Positions 25,656 to 34,375 of a DNA stretch of 64,000 nt are shown here, piece after piece. A program made the translations under genes and the position numbers. How positions within the stretch are numbered: the stretch's first letter is position 1; each line of letters starts with the position of its first letter. The stretch comes from Sphingobacterium athyrii (GTDB lineage Bacteria > Bacteroidota > Bacteroidia > Sphingobacteriales > Sphingobacteriaceae). The notes beneath the pieces are model-generated. The model was not told where the DNA came from. It was given only the letters and a program-made list of their open reading frames with translations, and searched no databases. The stretch covers positions 248,614 through 312,613 of the forward strand of contig NZ_QCXX01000004.1 of assembly GCF_003071065.1 (NCBI RefSeq), given 5' to 3'.

Positions 25656-26900
25656 ATGATGAAACATACCTTGCTAAAATTAACCATTGTGGTCGCTACC
25701 TTCTCCTTTATCTCCTGTGGTCATTCACTTAGATCGGTTCAGGCGGATAAAAAAAGTGATGTAAGAGTGGTGGGAGAGACAGCCAGTGCTGTAATTACTC
25801 CGGGCGCTGACCAGTTGCCGTTGTATCTGTCACAGTTAAAAGGCAGGAAGGTTGGGATTATGGGAAATCAGACTTCAATTGTGGGGGCTGACAAAAGGCA
25901 TCTCGTAGATGTTCTGCTTGAAAATAAAGTGGATCTGAAGTTTGCCTTTGCTCCAGAGCATGGTTTTCGTGGTAATGTTGAACGTGGAGAGAAATTTGGT
26001 AATGACATAGATCGCAAAACAGGATTGCCTTTGTTTACCCTGTATGGAGGAAATAAAAAACAAGATTCAATTGTCAATTCCATTGATGTGATGATTTTTG
26101 ATTTACAAGATGTCGGTGCACGTTTCTATACGTATATTACTTCCTTGCACCGTGTCATGGAGTTATGCGCAAAGCACAATAAGAAGTTGATTGTGCTGGA
26201 TCGTCCCAATCCAAACGGTGATCAGGTAGATGGTCCTGTGCGGCACGACGATAAATTTAAGTCTGATGTTTCCTGGCATAAAATCGCAATGATCCATGGG
26301 TTAACGATCGGTGAACTCGCGCAGATGATCAATGGGGAAAAATGGTTGGAGAATGGGCGTCAGGCTGACCTAGAGATAATAAAAGTTCAAAACTGGGATC
26401 ATAAAAAGATGTACGATCTGCCGGTAATTCCATCGCCAAGCCTGCCTAATCAGCTTTCCGTGCGTCTGTATCTGTCTTTATGCTTGTTTGAAGGTACGGA
26501 TATCTCGGTAGGCCGCGGTACTGACTGGCCCTTCCAGGTGCTGGGCTATACAAATCCAGTCTATGGGTCTTTCACTTTTACTCCAGGGGAGCGACATGGT
26601 ATGTCAAAACATGTTGAGGGGAAAGGTGCTAAAAATTATGGTATTGATCTAAGAGGACTTGGTCCTGATAATCAAAAATTTACACTAAAATATCTTTTAG
26701 ACTTCTATCAGAAAACACCAGACAAGTCCACTTTTTTTGCGAGACCTGAGTTTTTTGATAAGCTGGCTGGTACAGACCAGCTGCGCAAGCAGATTATTGC
26801 GGGAGAGTCCGAGGTGCAGATCCGGGAATCTTGGGCTGCTGACTTAAAGGCTTACAAACAGATGCGCAAAAAGTATCTGCTGTACACTGATTTTGAATGA
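25656..26900 (+). CDS. namZ: exo-beta-N-acetylmuramidase NamZ family (DUF1343, GH171)
   Basis: 414 residues: a signal peptide with lipobox SFISC (C21), so probably an envelope lipoprotein, then one DUF1343 domain. Family motifs are visible: GIMGNQTSI, the FAPEHGFRG loop with E101-H102, DIDRKTGLPLFTLYG, FDLQDVGARFYTYI, VLDRPNPNG, SPSLPNQLS and GTDISVGRGTDWPFQVLG. Characterised relatives (Bacillus subtilis NamZ, Tannerella forsythia homologues) release terminal MurNAc from murein glycans lacking peptide. Here it heads an operon with a SusC/SusD pair and lies 10 kb before murQ, a setting that supports MurNAc scavenging. Two adjacent ATGs begin the ORF; either may be used. Confidence 0.9.
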   Translation: MMKHTLLKLTIVVATFSFISCGHSLRSVQADKKSDVRVVGETASAVITPGADQLPLYLSQLKGRKVGIMGNQTSIVGADKRHLVDVLLENKVDLKFAFAPEHGFRGNVERGEKFGNDIDRKTGLPLFTLYGGNKKQDSIVNSIDVMIFDLQDVGARFYTYITSLHRVMELCAKHNKKLIVLDRPNPNGDQVDGPVRHDDKFKSDVSWHKIAMIHGLTIGELAQMINGEKWLENGRQADLEIIKVQNWDHKKMYDLPVIPSPSLPNQLSVRLYLSLCLFEGTDISVGRGTDWPFQVLGYTNPVYGSFTFTPGERHGMSKHVEGKGAKNYGIDLRGLGPDNQKFTLKYLLDFYQKTPDKSTFFARPEFFDKLAGTDQLRKQIIAGESEVQIRESWAADLKAYKQMRKKYLLYTDFE

Positions 26901-26909
26901 GGTACGGCA

Positions 26910-26941
26910 AACAATACTAACGAATAACTAACAATACTAAC
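26910..26941 (+). repeat. 12-bp direct repeat upstream of susC4
   Basis: AACAATACTAAC occurs twice with a 20-bp period in the 73-bp gap between namZ and susC4. It may be part of an A-rich translation leader; function unknown. Confidence 0.5.
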
Positions 26942-26973
26942 TAGAATCATTTATTTTTAAAACTCTATAATCA

Positions 26974-29900
26974 ATGAGAAAATTTGTACTATTTTCTGTT
27001 GCTCTTGGATTGAGTTTTCCTTCTGAATCCTATTCTTTCGTAAAGAAAGAGGGCGCTTTGAGCAGTGCTAACTTGACGGGTGCCCTGCTTCGCTCTTCAT
27101 CGAAGACTTCGGTTCAAAATACGGTGCAAGGTACTGTAACGGATGGAAAAGGCCCAGTCTCAGAAGTAAGCGTTTCTGTCATTGGCGGAAATGTGTCTAC
27201 AAAAACCGATGCGCAGGGGCATTTTAAGATTACAGCTGCGGTGGGAAGCAAATTGCGTTTTTCATCCATTGGGTATGTTGCGCAAGATGTCACCGTTACT
27301 TCGAATACACTTAATGTGACATTGGTTGATGATAATCAATCGTTGGAAGAAGTGGTTGTGGTAGGTTATGGTACCCAAAAGAAAGGAAATCTCACTGGTG
27401 CGGTTTCAACAATTAATGTAAAGGACAATTTACAGGGACGTGCTATTGCGGATATCGGCCGTGGTATTCAAGGGACTACACCGGGTTTGACTGTAGTCGT
27501 GCCAAGTGGAGAGGTCGGTTCTGATCCTGTGATGAAAATAAGGGGCCAGATAGGATCGATCGCTGGACAGTCGAATCCCTTGATTTTATTAGATAACGTG
27601 GAGATTCCAAGTATCCAGTTGGTTAACCCAGCGGATGTAGAATCCATTACGGTATTGAAAGATGCAGCGGCAGCTTCCATCTATGGGGCCAAAGCAGCAT
27701 TTGGGGTGGTATTGATCACGTCAAAAAAAGGCGCTAAAGGTGGAGATACCTTTAATATCAGCTATAATAATAATTTTTCTTTCCAGAACTCAGCTGTTGA
27801 CTATAATATGGGCGATGTGAATGCGCTTAAGTATTCGCTTGAGGCTGCGGAAAGGATTGGTGAAACCGAAGCGGGGGCATTCTATAAAGTCAATAGGCAG
27901 AGTTATGATCTAGCCGTTAAATGGAAAGAGAAATACGGCGGTACAATTGGTGCCAATGATCCGACTGTATATGGACGTGACTGGTATGTGAATCCTGCTG
28001 AGCCAACAAAAAAATATGGTGTCCGTACTTATAATGTACAGGATTATATGATTCGCAAGGCGGCGCCTACTTCACAGCATGATCTAAGTATCTCTGGTAC
28101 TTCGGGAAAAACGGATTATAATCTAAGCATGGGCTTGTTGAATCAATCTGGAATGATGAAGCCTACTGACCACGATCAATTCAGACGGACAAATGCTGCT
28201 TTACGTTTGTCTACGGAATTGAATAAATACCTGACTGTACGTGGTGGTGCAATTGTGTCACGCCGCAAAAAGGAGTATCCGTATACGACAAGTTCCACAA
28301 CGGCCGACCCTTGGTTGTACTTATACCGCTGGAGCTCGTTATATCCGATGGGCTACGATGAAAATGGTAAGATGATCCGGAGCCCATGGAGTGAAGTTTC
28401 TTCAGCAAATACGGCTAGTTTCCAAAATAATTATCTGAATTTGAATTTGGGAGCTACCGTAAATATTATGAAAAACTGGAAGATAGATTTTGATTATACC
28501 TTCTCTAATCAGGAAGAAATTACGACACAGCCGGGTACGCGTTTTACTGCTGCAGATTCTTGGATTGCAGGTGTGGCGCGTAAGGATGCGGCCGGAGCTC
28601 CAGTCTACGTCAATTCGGATGGTCAGGTTGTGCCTGCCGGTACACAGGGGGCTTCGGCAGCCTATGATCTGAATTATTATATGTATACTGCGAATGGAGC
28701 TAATCCAGACCATTTTCTACGTGCAGCGGGGAATCGCCGTAACAACACGATCAATGCTGTTACAACTTATAATTTGAATATTAATGATGACCATGAATTC
28801 AAGTTTTTGGCCGGTATCAACCGCGTGACCTTGGATTATGATATGAATTCCTCTCAGACCTTTAATCTGCTTGATATCAAAAATCCGCAGCTGGGATTTG
28901 GTGTGAATACTTCATCACAGCAAGCTAAAGGGGATGCTTTATGGGAGGCACAGCTCGGTTATTTTGGCCGTGTAAACTATGCGTACAAAAATAAGTACCT
29001 GTTTGAGGCTAATATCCGTTACGACGGTTCTTCGAAATTTCCAAAAGACCTGAAATGGCAATGGTTTCCTTCCTTTTCTGCTGGCTGGGTCGCATCCGAA
29101 GAAAGTTTTATGGAATGGGCAAAACCTACATTAAATCAATTGAAATTTAGAGGATCTTGGGGATCAATTGGGGATCAGACGGTATTGCCAAGTTTATATA
29201 CTTCGACGCTGATTCCTGGTGATATCAACTGGTTGGGCGCAGATGGAAGCCGTTATTATAATATTGGAACACCATCAGCGGTGCTCAGTAGTTTGGGTTG
29301 GCAGCGAATTGAAACCACAGATATTGGTTTGGATATGCGGATGTTCAAAAATAAATTCGGCGTGGTGTTCGACTGGTACCGTCGTGATACAAAAAATATG
29401 ATTGTTCCTAGTGGTAATGTCAGTGCGACTTTTGGTGCTCCGCCGCCACAGGGCAACTTTGGTGCATTGCGTACGCAAGGCTGGGAGTTGGCGATGGATT
29501 TCAATCACCGTTTTGAGAATGGGCTTGGATTCAATGTTCGTGGGACATTATCGGATGCTAAATCAACTATCCTGAAGTATACAGATACAAAAGTGATTTC
29601 TGATTACTATGTTGGTAAAGATGTTGGTGAAATTTGGGGTTACCGTACAGATAGGTTGTATCAGGCATCTGATTTTGAGTATGATGCTTCTGGAAAGATG
29701 GTGGAGATTGATATAAATCAGAAGAAATTTAATAAGCTTTCTGATCCAAATGGAGCGTATAATACATTTTCAACGGACAGTAAGTTCCGTTGGGGACCTG
29801 GAGATGTTAAGTTTGTTGATTTGAATGGTGACGGTAAGATCGATAAAGGAGCAGAAACATTAGGTGATCATGGTGATTTGGAGATTATCGGTAATGAAAC

Positions 29901-30435
29901 TCCACGTTATGAATATGGTTTCCGTCTCGGGCTTGATTACAAAGGCTTTGATTTCTCTGCATTTTTACAAGGTGTGGGCAAGCGTCAACTTTGGGGGAAT
30001 GGGTTCTTGACTATTCCCGGGTATAACTCGTCAGACGGTGCGATGCCTGCAGCAATTGCGGATAACTTCTGGACAAAAGATCATACAGATGCCTTCTATC
30101 CTGCTGCATTTAATAATGCGGCGAGTAATGATGCGAATAATATGGTAAAACAATCGCGTTATCTATTGGACATGTCTTATATGCGTATAAAGAATATTAC
30201 GCTAGGGTATACTTTGCCTTCGTCATTGACAAATAAAGCTTATATCAAAACGGCAAGAATATATACTTCTTTAGAGAACTTTTTTACGTTTGATAAGTTG
30301 AATGGTTTGCCTGTTGACCCAGAGGCAATTAATGGTTTCTCTATATTTAATGAGAAGAATTACAACTCGGGTAGAACAGGGGTGGGGACGCCAATGTTCA
30401 AATCGGTTTCGTTTGGTGTCCAAGTTAACTTCTAA
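26974..30435 (+). CDS. SusC/RagA-family TonB-linked outer-membrane transporter
   Basis: 1153 residues, the longest of the four. A hydrophobic export signal (about 1-20) is followed by an atypical 30-residue linker. The carboxypeptidase-regulatory-like domain (GTVTDGKGPVSEVSVSVIGG) and plug (SLEEVVVVGYGTQKKGNLTGAVSTI, then NPADVESITVLKDAAAASIYGAKAAFG) come next. A 22-strand-type barrel follows, containing a DLNGDGKIDKGAE calcium-binding-like loop in an extracellular position, as is common in the family. It is coupled to NamZ upstream (73 bp) and SusD downstream (11 bp). The likely cargo is MurNAc-containing glycans or what NamZ leaves, which is inference from neighbours. Confidence 0.95.
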   Translation: MRKFVLFSVALGLSFPSESYSFVKKEGALSSANLTGALLRSSSKTSVQNTVQGTVTDGKGPVSEVSVSVIGGNVSTKTDAQGHFKITAAVGSKLRFSSIGYVAQDVTVTSNTLNVTLVDDNQSLEEVVVVGYGTQKKGNLTGAVSTINVKDNLQGRAIADIGRGIQGTTPGLTVVVPSGEVGSDPVMKIRGQIGSIAGQSNPLILLDNVEIPSIQLVNPADVESITVLKDAAAASIYGAKAAFGVVLITSKKGAKGGDTFNISYNNNFSFQNSAVDYNMGDVNALKYSLEAAERIGETEAGAFYKVNRQSYDLAVKWKEKYGGTIGANDPTVYGRDWYVNPAEPTKKYGVRTYNVQDYMIRKAAPTSQHDLSISGTSGKTDYNLSMGLLNQSGMMKPTDHDQFRRTNAALRLSTELNKYLTVRGGAIVSRRKKEYPYTTSSTTADPWLYLYRWSSLYPMGYDENGKMIRSPWSEVSSANTASFQNNYLNLNLGATVNIMKNWKIDFDYTFSNQEEITTQPGTRFTAADSWIAGVARKDAAGAPVYVNSDGQVVPAGTQGASAAYDLNYYMYTANGANPDHFLRAAGNRRNNTINAVTTYNLNINDDHEFKFLAGINRVTLDYDMNSSQTFNLLDIKNPQLGFGVNTSSQQAKGDALWEAQLGYFGRVNYAYKNKYLFEANIRYDGSSKFPKDLKWQWFPSFSAGWVASEESFMEWAKPTLNQLKFRGSWGSIGDQTVLPSLYTSTLIPGDINWLGADGSRYYNIGTPSAVLSSLGWQRIETTDIGLDMRMFKNKFGVVFDWYRRDTKNMIVPSGNVSATFGAPPPQGNFGALRTQGWELAMDFNHRFENGLGFNVRGTLSDAKSTILKYTDTKVISDYYVGKDVGEIWGYRTDRLYQASDFEYDASGKMVEIDINQKKFNKLSDPNGAYNTFSTDSKFRWGPGDVKFVDLNGDGKIDKGAETLGDHGDLEIIGNETPRYEYGFRLGLDYKGFDFSAFLQGVGKRQLWGNGFLTIPGYNSSDGAMPAAIADNFWTKDHTDAFYPAAFNNAASNDANNMVKQSRYLLDMSYMRIKNITLGYTLPSSLTNKAYIKTARIYTSLENFFTFDKLNGLPVDPEAINGFSIFNEKNYNSGRTGVGTPMFKSVSFGVQVNF

Positions 30436-30446
30436 AATTTACAAAA

Positions 30447-32306
30447 ATGAAACTTACAAAGAAAATAGCTTTTTTGGCGCTGGGGGCAACAGTTTTATTG
30501 TCCTCCTGTAATAAAGATGTTTTGGATCGTGATCAGTTAACCAATATAGAAGATCAAAATAGCTGGGGAAACGAGCTGGCTTTGCGTCTGTATGCAAATG
30601 GATTCTATCCGAATTTTTTTACTGGTAATAATTCGGGCTATGCAACTGCTTATGCTCCTGTAACAGGTTATAATTTTTCAGATGACCTGACAAAGAGAAA
30701 TATTCAGGATAATTTTGAAAATACTGTTCCTTCTACCCGCAAAAATGAATATGCAAGTACAATTGCTTTGATGGAGACCCCGCAAATGTTGCGGGAATAT
30801 TCAGGTCCAACATGGAATTTTGTTTATGTCAGAAAGGCAAATATTTTTGTTGACCGCATTGAGCGTGTAACCAGGCCTAATATTAATGATGAAACTTATC
30901 GTCACTGGATGGCTGTGGCTCGTTTTTTCAGGGGGTCGGAATATAGTCGTCTGGTAGAGGTGTTTGGTGATGTTCCTTATTATGATAAGGAGCTGAAAGA
31001 TACTGAGACGGATCTTTTGTACAAAGACCGGGATAATCGCAGTGTGGTCATGGATCGCGTGTATGAAGATTTTCAATATGTACTGGATAACATGCGGACA
31101 AATGACGGGAAGCAATACCTAAATAAATATGTTGCAGCATCTTTTATTTCTCGTTATATGTTGTTCGAAGGGTCTTATTTATACTATCACAATATAGATA
31201 AAGAAAGAGCGAAGAAATATTTGGAGTTAGCTCAGAAAGCGGCCGAAGTTGTGATGAATTCTGGTGCTTATAAATTTACAAGTGATTTTAAGAGTCTTTT
31301 CGCGTCGGAGGATTTAAGTGCCAATCAGGAAGTGATCATGTATCGTGCTTATGACGCGACTAAAAATGTCACGCATAGTGTTGGTTCGTATAGCAACGGT
31401 ACAGAACGTCAGGATAATGCATCCAATCTTGTTCTTGTCAAGTCGTTTCTGTGTAATGACGGAAAGCCTTGGCAAAACTCATCTGTGGCAAATGCGAACA
31501 GTTTCTCCATTAAAGATTTAGCTGTTACACGAGACCCTCGTTTTGAGGCTTCATTTTATGAGAAACCATTAACTTCCTCGTCGACTCTTTTTTACGCATT
31601 TAAATTTGCTTCAAGAGAGGCGTTAACCTATGTTGGTGGTAAATATCCAGCCGCTTGGGCCGGGATGACGAATACATCCGATGCGCCGGTCATCCGCCTG
31701 GCTGAGGTGGTACTTAATTTTGTCGAAGCGAAGCAGATTTTAGCTGAGGGATTTGGCGGTCCGACGGTGACGCAAGGTGATATAGATAAGTCTATTAATG
31801 CGATACGTACTCGTCCTATAGATGCTGTAGCTGCTGCAAAAGGGGTGCAGAAAACTGCGCCATTACAGATCGGAGCTATCGCAAATGACCCTACTAGAGA
31901 TGCTGATGTGTCGCCGTTAACTTGGGAGATCCGCCGCGAACGTCGCATGGAATTTGTTTATGAAGGACTTCGTCTTCTGGATATTAAACGCTGGAAAAAA
32001 CTAGATTATATGAATTTTGACAAAAATCCGGATTATTACCGTGGTCCTTGGGTTGATGTTCAGAAAGATATTCCGGCTTTGCTGGATCCTTCGAAGATAG
32101 GAGTTCTTCAAGTGGTGGATGCTACGAATAAAATCATCACTTATGATGGTAAGAACGCTAGTCAGATGGTTGGTTTCTATCTTGTCGAAACTGTACGAAA
32201 TCGTGAGTCTTTCTCAGATCGCTCCTATATGGCTCCTGTTGGTCTTGAGCAGATAAATGAATATGCTTCGAAAGGTTATAAATTGACCCAAACGAAGGGT
32301 TGGTAA
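30447..32306 (+). CDS. SusD/RagB-family outer-membrane lipoprotein
   Basis: 619 residues. Lipobox LLSSCN (cysteine near residue 21). Unlike the three other SusD proteins here, this one is of the classical RagB/SusD type: an N-terminal SusD-like region with ARFFRGSEYSRLVEVFGDVPYYD, then a C-terminal RagB domain with PVIRLAEVVLNFVEAKQIL and EIRRERRMEFVYEGLRLLDIKRWK. It would bind the glycan at the surface and close over the SusC channel encoded 11 bp upstream. A strong terminator follows, ending the namZ operon. Confidence 0.95.
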   Translation: MKLTKKIAFLALGATVLLSSCNKDVLDRDQLTNIEDQNSWGNELALRLYANGFYPNFFTGNNSGYATAYAPVTGYNFSDDLTKRNIQDNFENTVPSTRKNEYASTIALMETPQMLREYSGPTWNFVYVRKANIFVDRIERVTRPNINDETYRHWMAVARFFRGSEYSRLVEVFGDVPYYDKELKDTETDLLYKDRDNRSVVMDRVYEDFQYVLDNMRTNDGKQYLNKYVAASFISRYMLFEGSYLYYHNIDKERAKKYLELAQKAAEVVMNSGAYKFTSDFKSLFASEDLSANQEVIMYRAYDATKNVTHSVGSYSNGTERQDNASNLVLVKSFLCNDGKPWQNSSVANANSFSIKDLAVTRDPRFEASFYEKPLTSSSTLFYAFKFASREALTYVGGKYPAAWAGMTNTSDAPVIRLAEVVLNFVEAKQILAEGFGGPTVTQGDIDKSINAIRTRPIDAVAAAKGVQKTAPLQIGAIANDPTRDADVSPLTWEIRRERRMEFVYEGLRLLDIKRWKKLDYMNFDKNPDYYRGPWVDVQKDIPALLDPSKIGVLQVVDATNKIITYDGKNASQMVGFYLVETVRNRESFSDRSYMAPVGLEQINEYASKGYKLTQTKGW

Positions 32307-32325
32307 TTCGATTCTTAGTAGTATT

Positions 32326-32358
32326 AAGCCTTGTCTAATTCTTAGACAAGGCTTTTTT
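32326..32358 (+). terminator. rho-independent terminator of the namZ-susCD operon
   Basis: Perfect 13-bp stem AAGCCTTGTCTAA and complement around a TTC loop, followed by six T. Confidence 0.92.
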
Positions 32359-32410
32359 GTAAATCCATCGAATATAAATAAGTGATATTTTTTAATCAAA
32401 AAAAACATCG

Positions 32411-32424
32411 TGCATAAAAACGCA
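32411..32424 (+). promoter_or_regulatory. GCAT-N6-GCAT operator-like site 1 before the phosphoesterase operon
   Basis: GCATAAAAACGCAT, identical (in reverse orientation) to the site in the susC3 promoter. It is the first of two sites 31 bp apart, which puts them on the same helix face. Confidence 0.6.
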
Positions 32425-32441
32425 TTTTTGTTTGATATTTA

Positions 32442-32455
32442 TGCATAAAAACGCT
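32442..32455 (+). promoter_or_regulatory. GCAT-type operator-like site 2 before the phosphoesterase operon
   Basis: GCATAAAAACGCTA, immediately joined to TATTTTTA (32453-32460), a 7-of-8 match to the TAnnTTTG box. This repeats the arrangement in the susC3 promoter, where the motif ends in GC next to the -7 box. The ATG is 21 bp further on. Confidence 0.55.
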
Positions 32456-32476
32456 ATTTTTAAGAAAACTTAATCC

Positions 32477-34333
32477 ATGAAACCGAAGTTTACTGCTGTT
32501 ATTATTGCATTATTATGCATTTTCAACTTCTCCTTTGCGCAATCCTTTAAATTTGCTCATGTGACGGATACCCACGTCGGTGGTGCAACAGGAGCGGAAG
32601 ATCTGCGACGTACTGTAAAGGATCTTAATACATTGAAAGACATTGATTTTGTTATTCTCTCTGGAGATATCACCGAATTTGGTGCTGATCAAGAACTTAA
32701 ACTAGCAAAACGGATTTTGGATAGCTTGCAGCTGCGCTGGTATGTAATCCCGGGCAATCATGATGGAAACTGGTCTGAAAATGGCGCCAATACCTTTCGT
32801 ACGGTCTTTGGTGGAGAGACTTTTTTCTTCAAACACAAAGGCTATGAATTTATTGGGACTAATTCGGGGCCAAATATGCGGATGAGTCCCGGTCAGATCC
32901 CGCGTGAAAATCTAGTATGGATGGATTCTATCTTTGCTGCGAACCCGGACCGACAAACACCATTAATTTATATTAATCATTATCCTCAGGATTCCTCGCT
33001 GAACAATTGGTTTGATGCATTAAAACGAGTCAAGACACGAAATGTTCAATTGGCGTTCTGTGGGCATGGTCATACAAATAAGGCTTACGACTGGGAGGGT
33101 ATTCCTGGCGTGATGGGAAGATCAAATCTACGGGCAAATAAACCTGTCGGCGGCTATAATATTGTTACTATAGGTGATGGTAAGGCTATTTATCAGGAGC
33201 GTAATCCAGGTGTAGGGACGCAAGAAAAGCCATGGCTGGAGGTACCTTTATTCGATCATCATTATGATAAAGAAACAGCTGTTTATCCACGGCCAAGTTA
33301 TGCTGTCAATGAGAAATATGCGGGTGCTGTTCGTGTAAACTGGACGTTCGAAGATGCAAGTGACATAGGTGCTGGACTGACCATTGATAAAAACAAAGTA
33401 ATTACTTCAAATACTGCTGGGGATATTTTTGCGCTGGATCTTAGGTCTGGTAAAAAACTTTGGTCTTACAGGACTGGAGGAAAGGTCTATTCCACCCCTG
33501 GCGTATGGAAGGGTATTGTTGTAGCCGGTTCTTCGGATCACTTTATATATGCTGTCAATGCGGAAAATGGAAAACTCCTCTGGAAGGTGCAAACAGATAA
33601 AGCTGTCTTGGGGTCTCCCTTAATTCAGGATGGTGTTGCTTTTATCGGCGGCTCAGATGGTAAATTCAGGGCCTTGGATGTAAAGACTGGGGAGTTAAAA
33701 TGGAGTTTTGATGAGGTCAAGGGTTTTGTGTCTACTTTGCCAACGTATTATTTGGGTAATGTGATCTTTGGCTCCTGGGGAAATGGGTTTTATGCATTGA
33801 ATGCAAAAACTGGAACATTATCCTGGGAATGGAATAACGGACACGCGAATCGGATGTTTTCAGCTGCCGCCTGTAATCCTGTCGGGGTGAATAACCGTGT
33901 TTTTGTCGTTGCGCCTGATCGCTTTATGACTGCTTTGGATGCAAAGAGTGGTGCTGTTATCTGGCGCGAAAAGAAAGATACCATCCGTGTGCGGGAGTCT
34001 ATGGGATTAGCGGTGAATAAAAAGCAGGTGTACGTAAAGACAATGGACGGCGATCTGTTGGGGATTTCTTCTTCAGATGATAAAATGGACGTAATTTGGA
34101 AAGCAAAACTAAAATTGCCTTATGAATTGACGCCTTCGGCAATTAAAACAAACCGTAAATTGGTGTTTGTGCCGAGTCATTCGGGTTTGCTTTCGGCTGT
34201 AGATGCAAAAACAGGCGCGGTTAGCTGGCAGTATAAAATTTCCAATGGCATGGTCAACCCTGTTGCCATACATGGTAATAATGAGGTTGTTGCGAGTACG
34301 ATGGATGGGAAAATAGTTTCTTTGCGATTCTAA
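32477..34333 (+). CDS. secreted calcineurin-like metallophosphoesterase fused to a PQQ-type beta-propeller
   Basis: 618 residues. Signal peptide (1-22, ending FSFAQS). Residues 25-230 form a calcineurin-like phosphoesterase with all metal motifs: D31-x-H33, G63-D64, GNHD at 93-96, H168 and GHGH at 196-199. From about residue 270 to the end come several PQQ-like blade repeats, each with the pattern A-L-D-x-x-[ST]-G-x-x-x-W (for example ALDLRSGKKLWSY and ALDVKTGELKWSF). These should close into a periplasmic or surface beta-propeller. The phosphoesterase may remove phosphate from a glycan or nucleotide; the propeller may bind partners. First gene of an operon with GH9, deacetylase, murQ and a sodium symporter. 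Confidence 0.85.
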   Translation: MKPKFTAVIIALLCIFNFSFAQSFKFAHVTDTHVGGATGAEDLRRTVKDLNTLKDIDFVILSGDITEFGADQELKLAKRILDSLQLRWYVIPGNHDGNWSENGANTFRTVFGGETFFFKHKGYEFIGTNSGPNMRMSPGQIPRENLVWMDSIFAANPDRQTPLIYINHYPQDSSLNNWFDALKRVKTRNVQLAFCGHGHTNKAYDWEGIPGVMGRSNLRANKPVGGYNIVTIGDGKAIYQERNPGVGTQEKPWLEVPLFDHHYDKETAVYPRPSYAVNEKYAGAVRVNWTFEDASDIGAGLTIDKNKVITSNTAGDIFALDLRSGKKLWSYRTGGKVYSTPGVWKGIVVAGSSDHFIYAVNAENGKLLWKVQTDKAVLGSPLIQDGVAFIGGSDGKFRALDVKTGELKWSFDEVKGFVSTLPTYYLGNVIFGSWGNGFYALNAKTGTLSWEWNNGHANRMFSAAACNPVGVNNRVFVVAPDRFMTALDAKSGAVIWREKKDTIRVRESMGLAVNKKQVYVKTMDGDLLGISSSDDKMDVIWKAKLKLPYELTPSAIKTNRKLVFVPSHSGLLSAVDAKTGAVSWQYKISNGMVNPVAIHGNNEVVASTMDGKIVSLRF

Positions 34334-34375
34334 ACAACCGTTTGAGTTGATTTTATTAAAAATAAATGCCTTATT

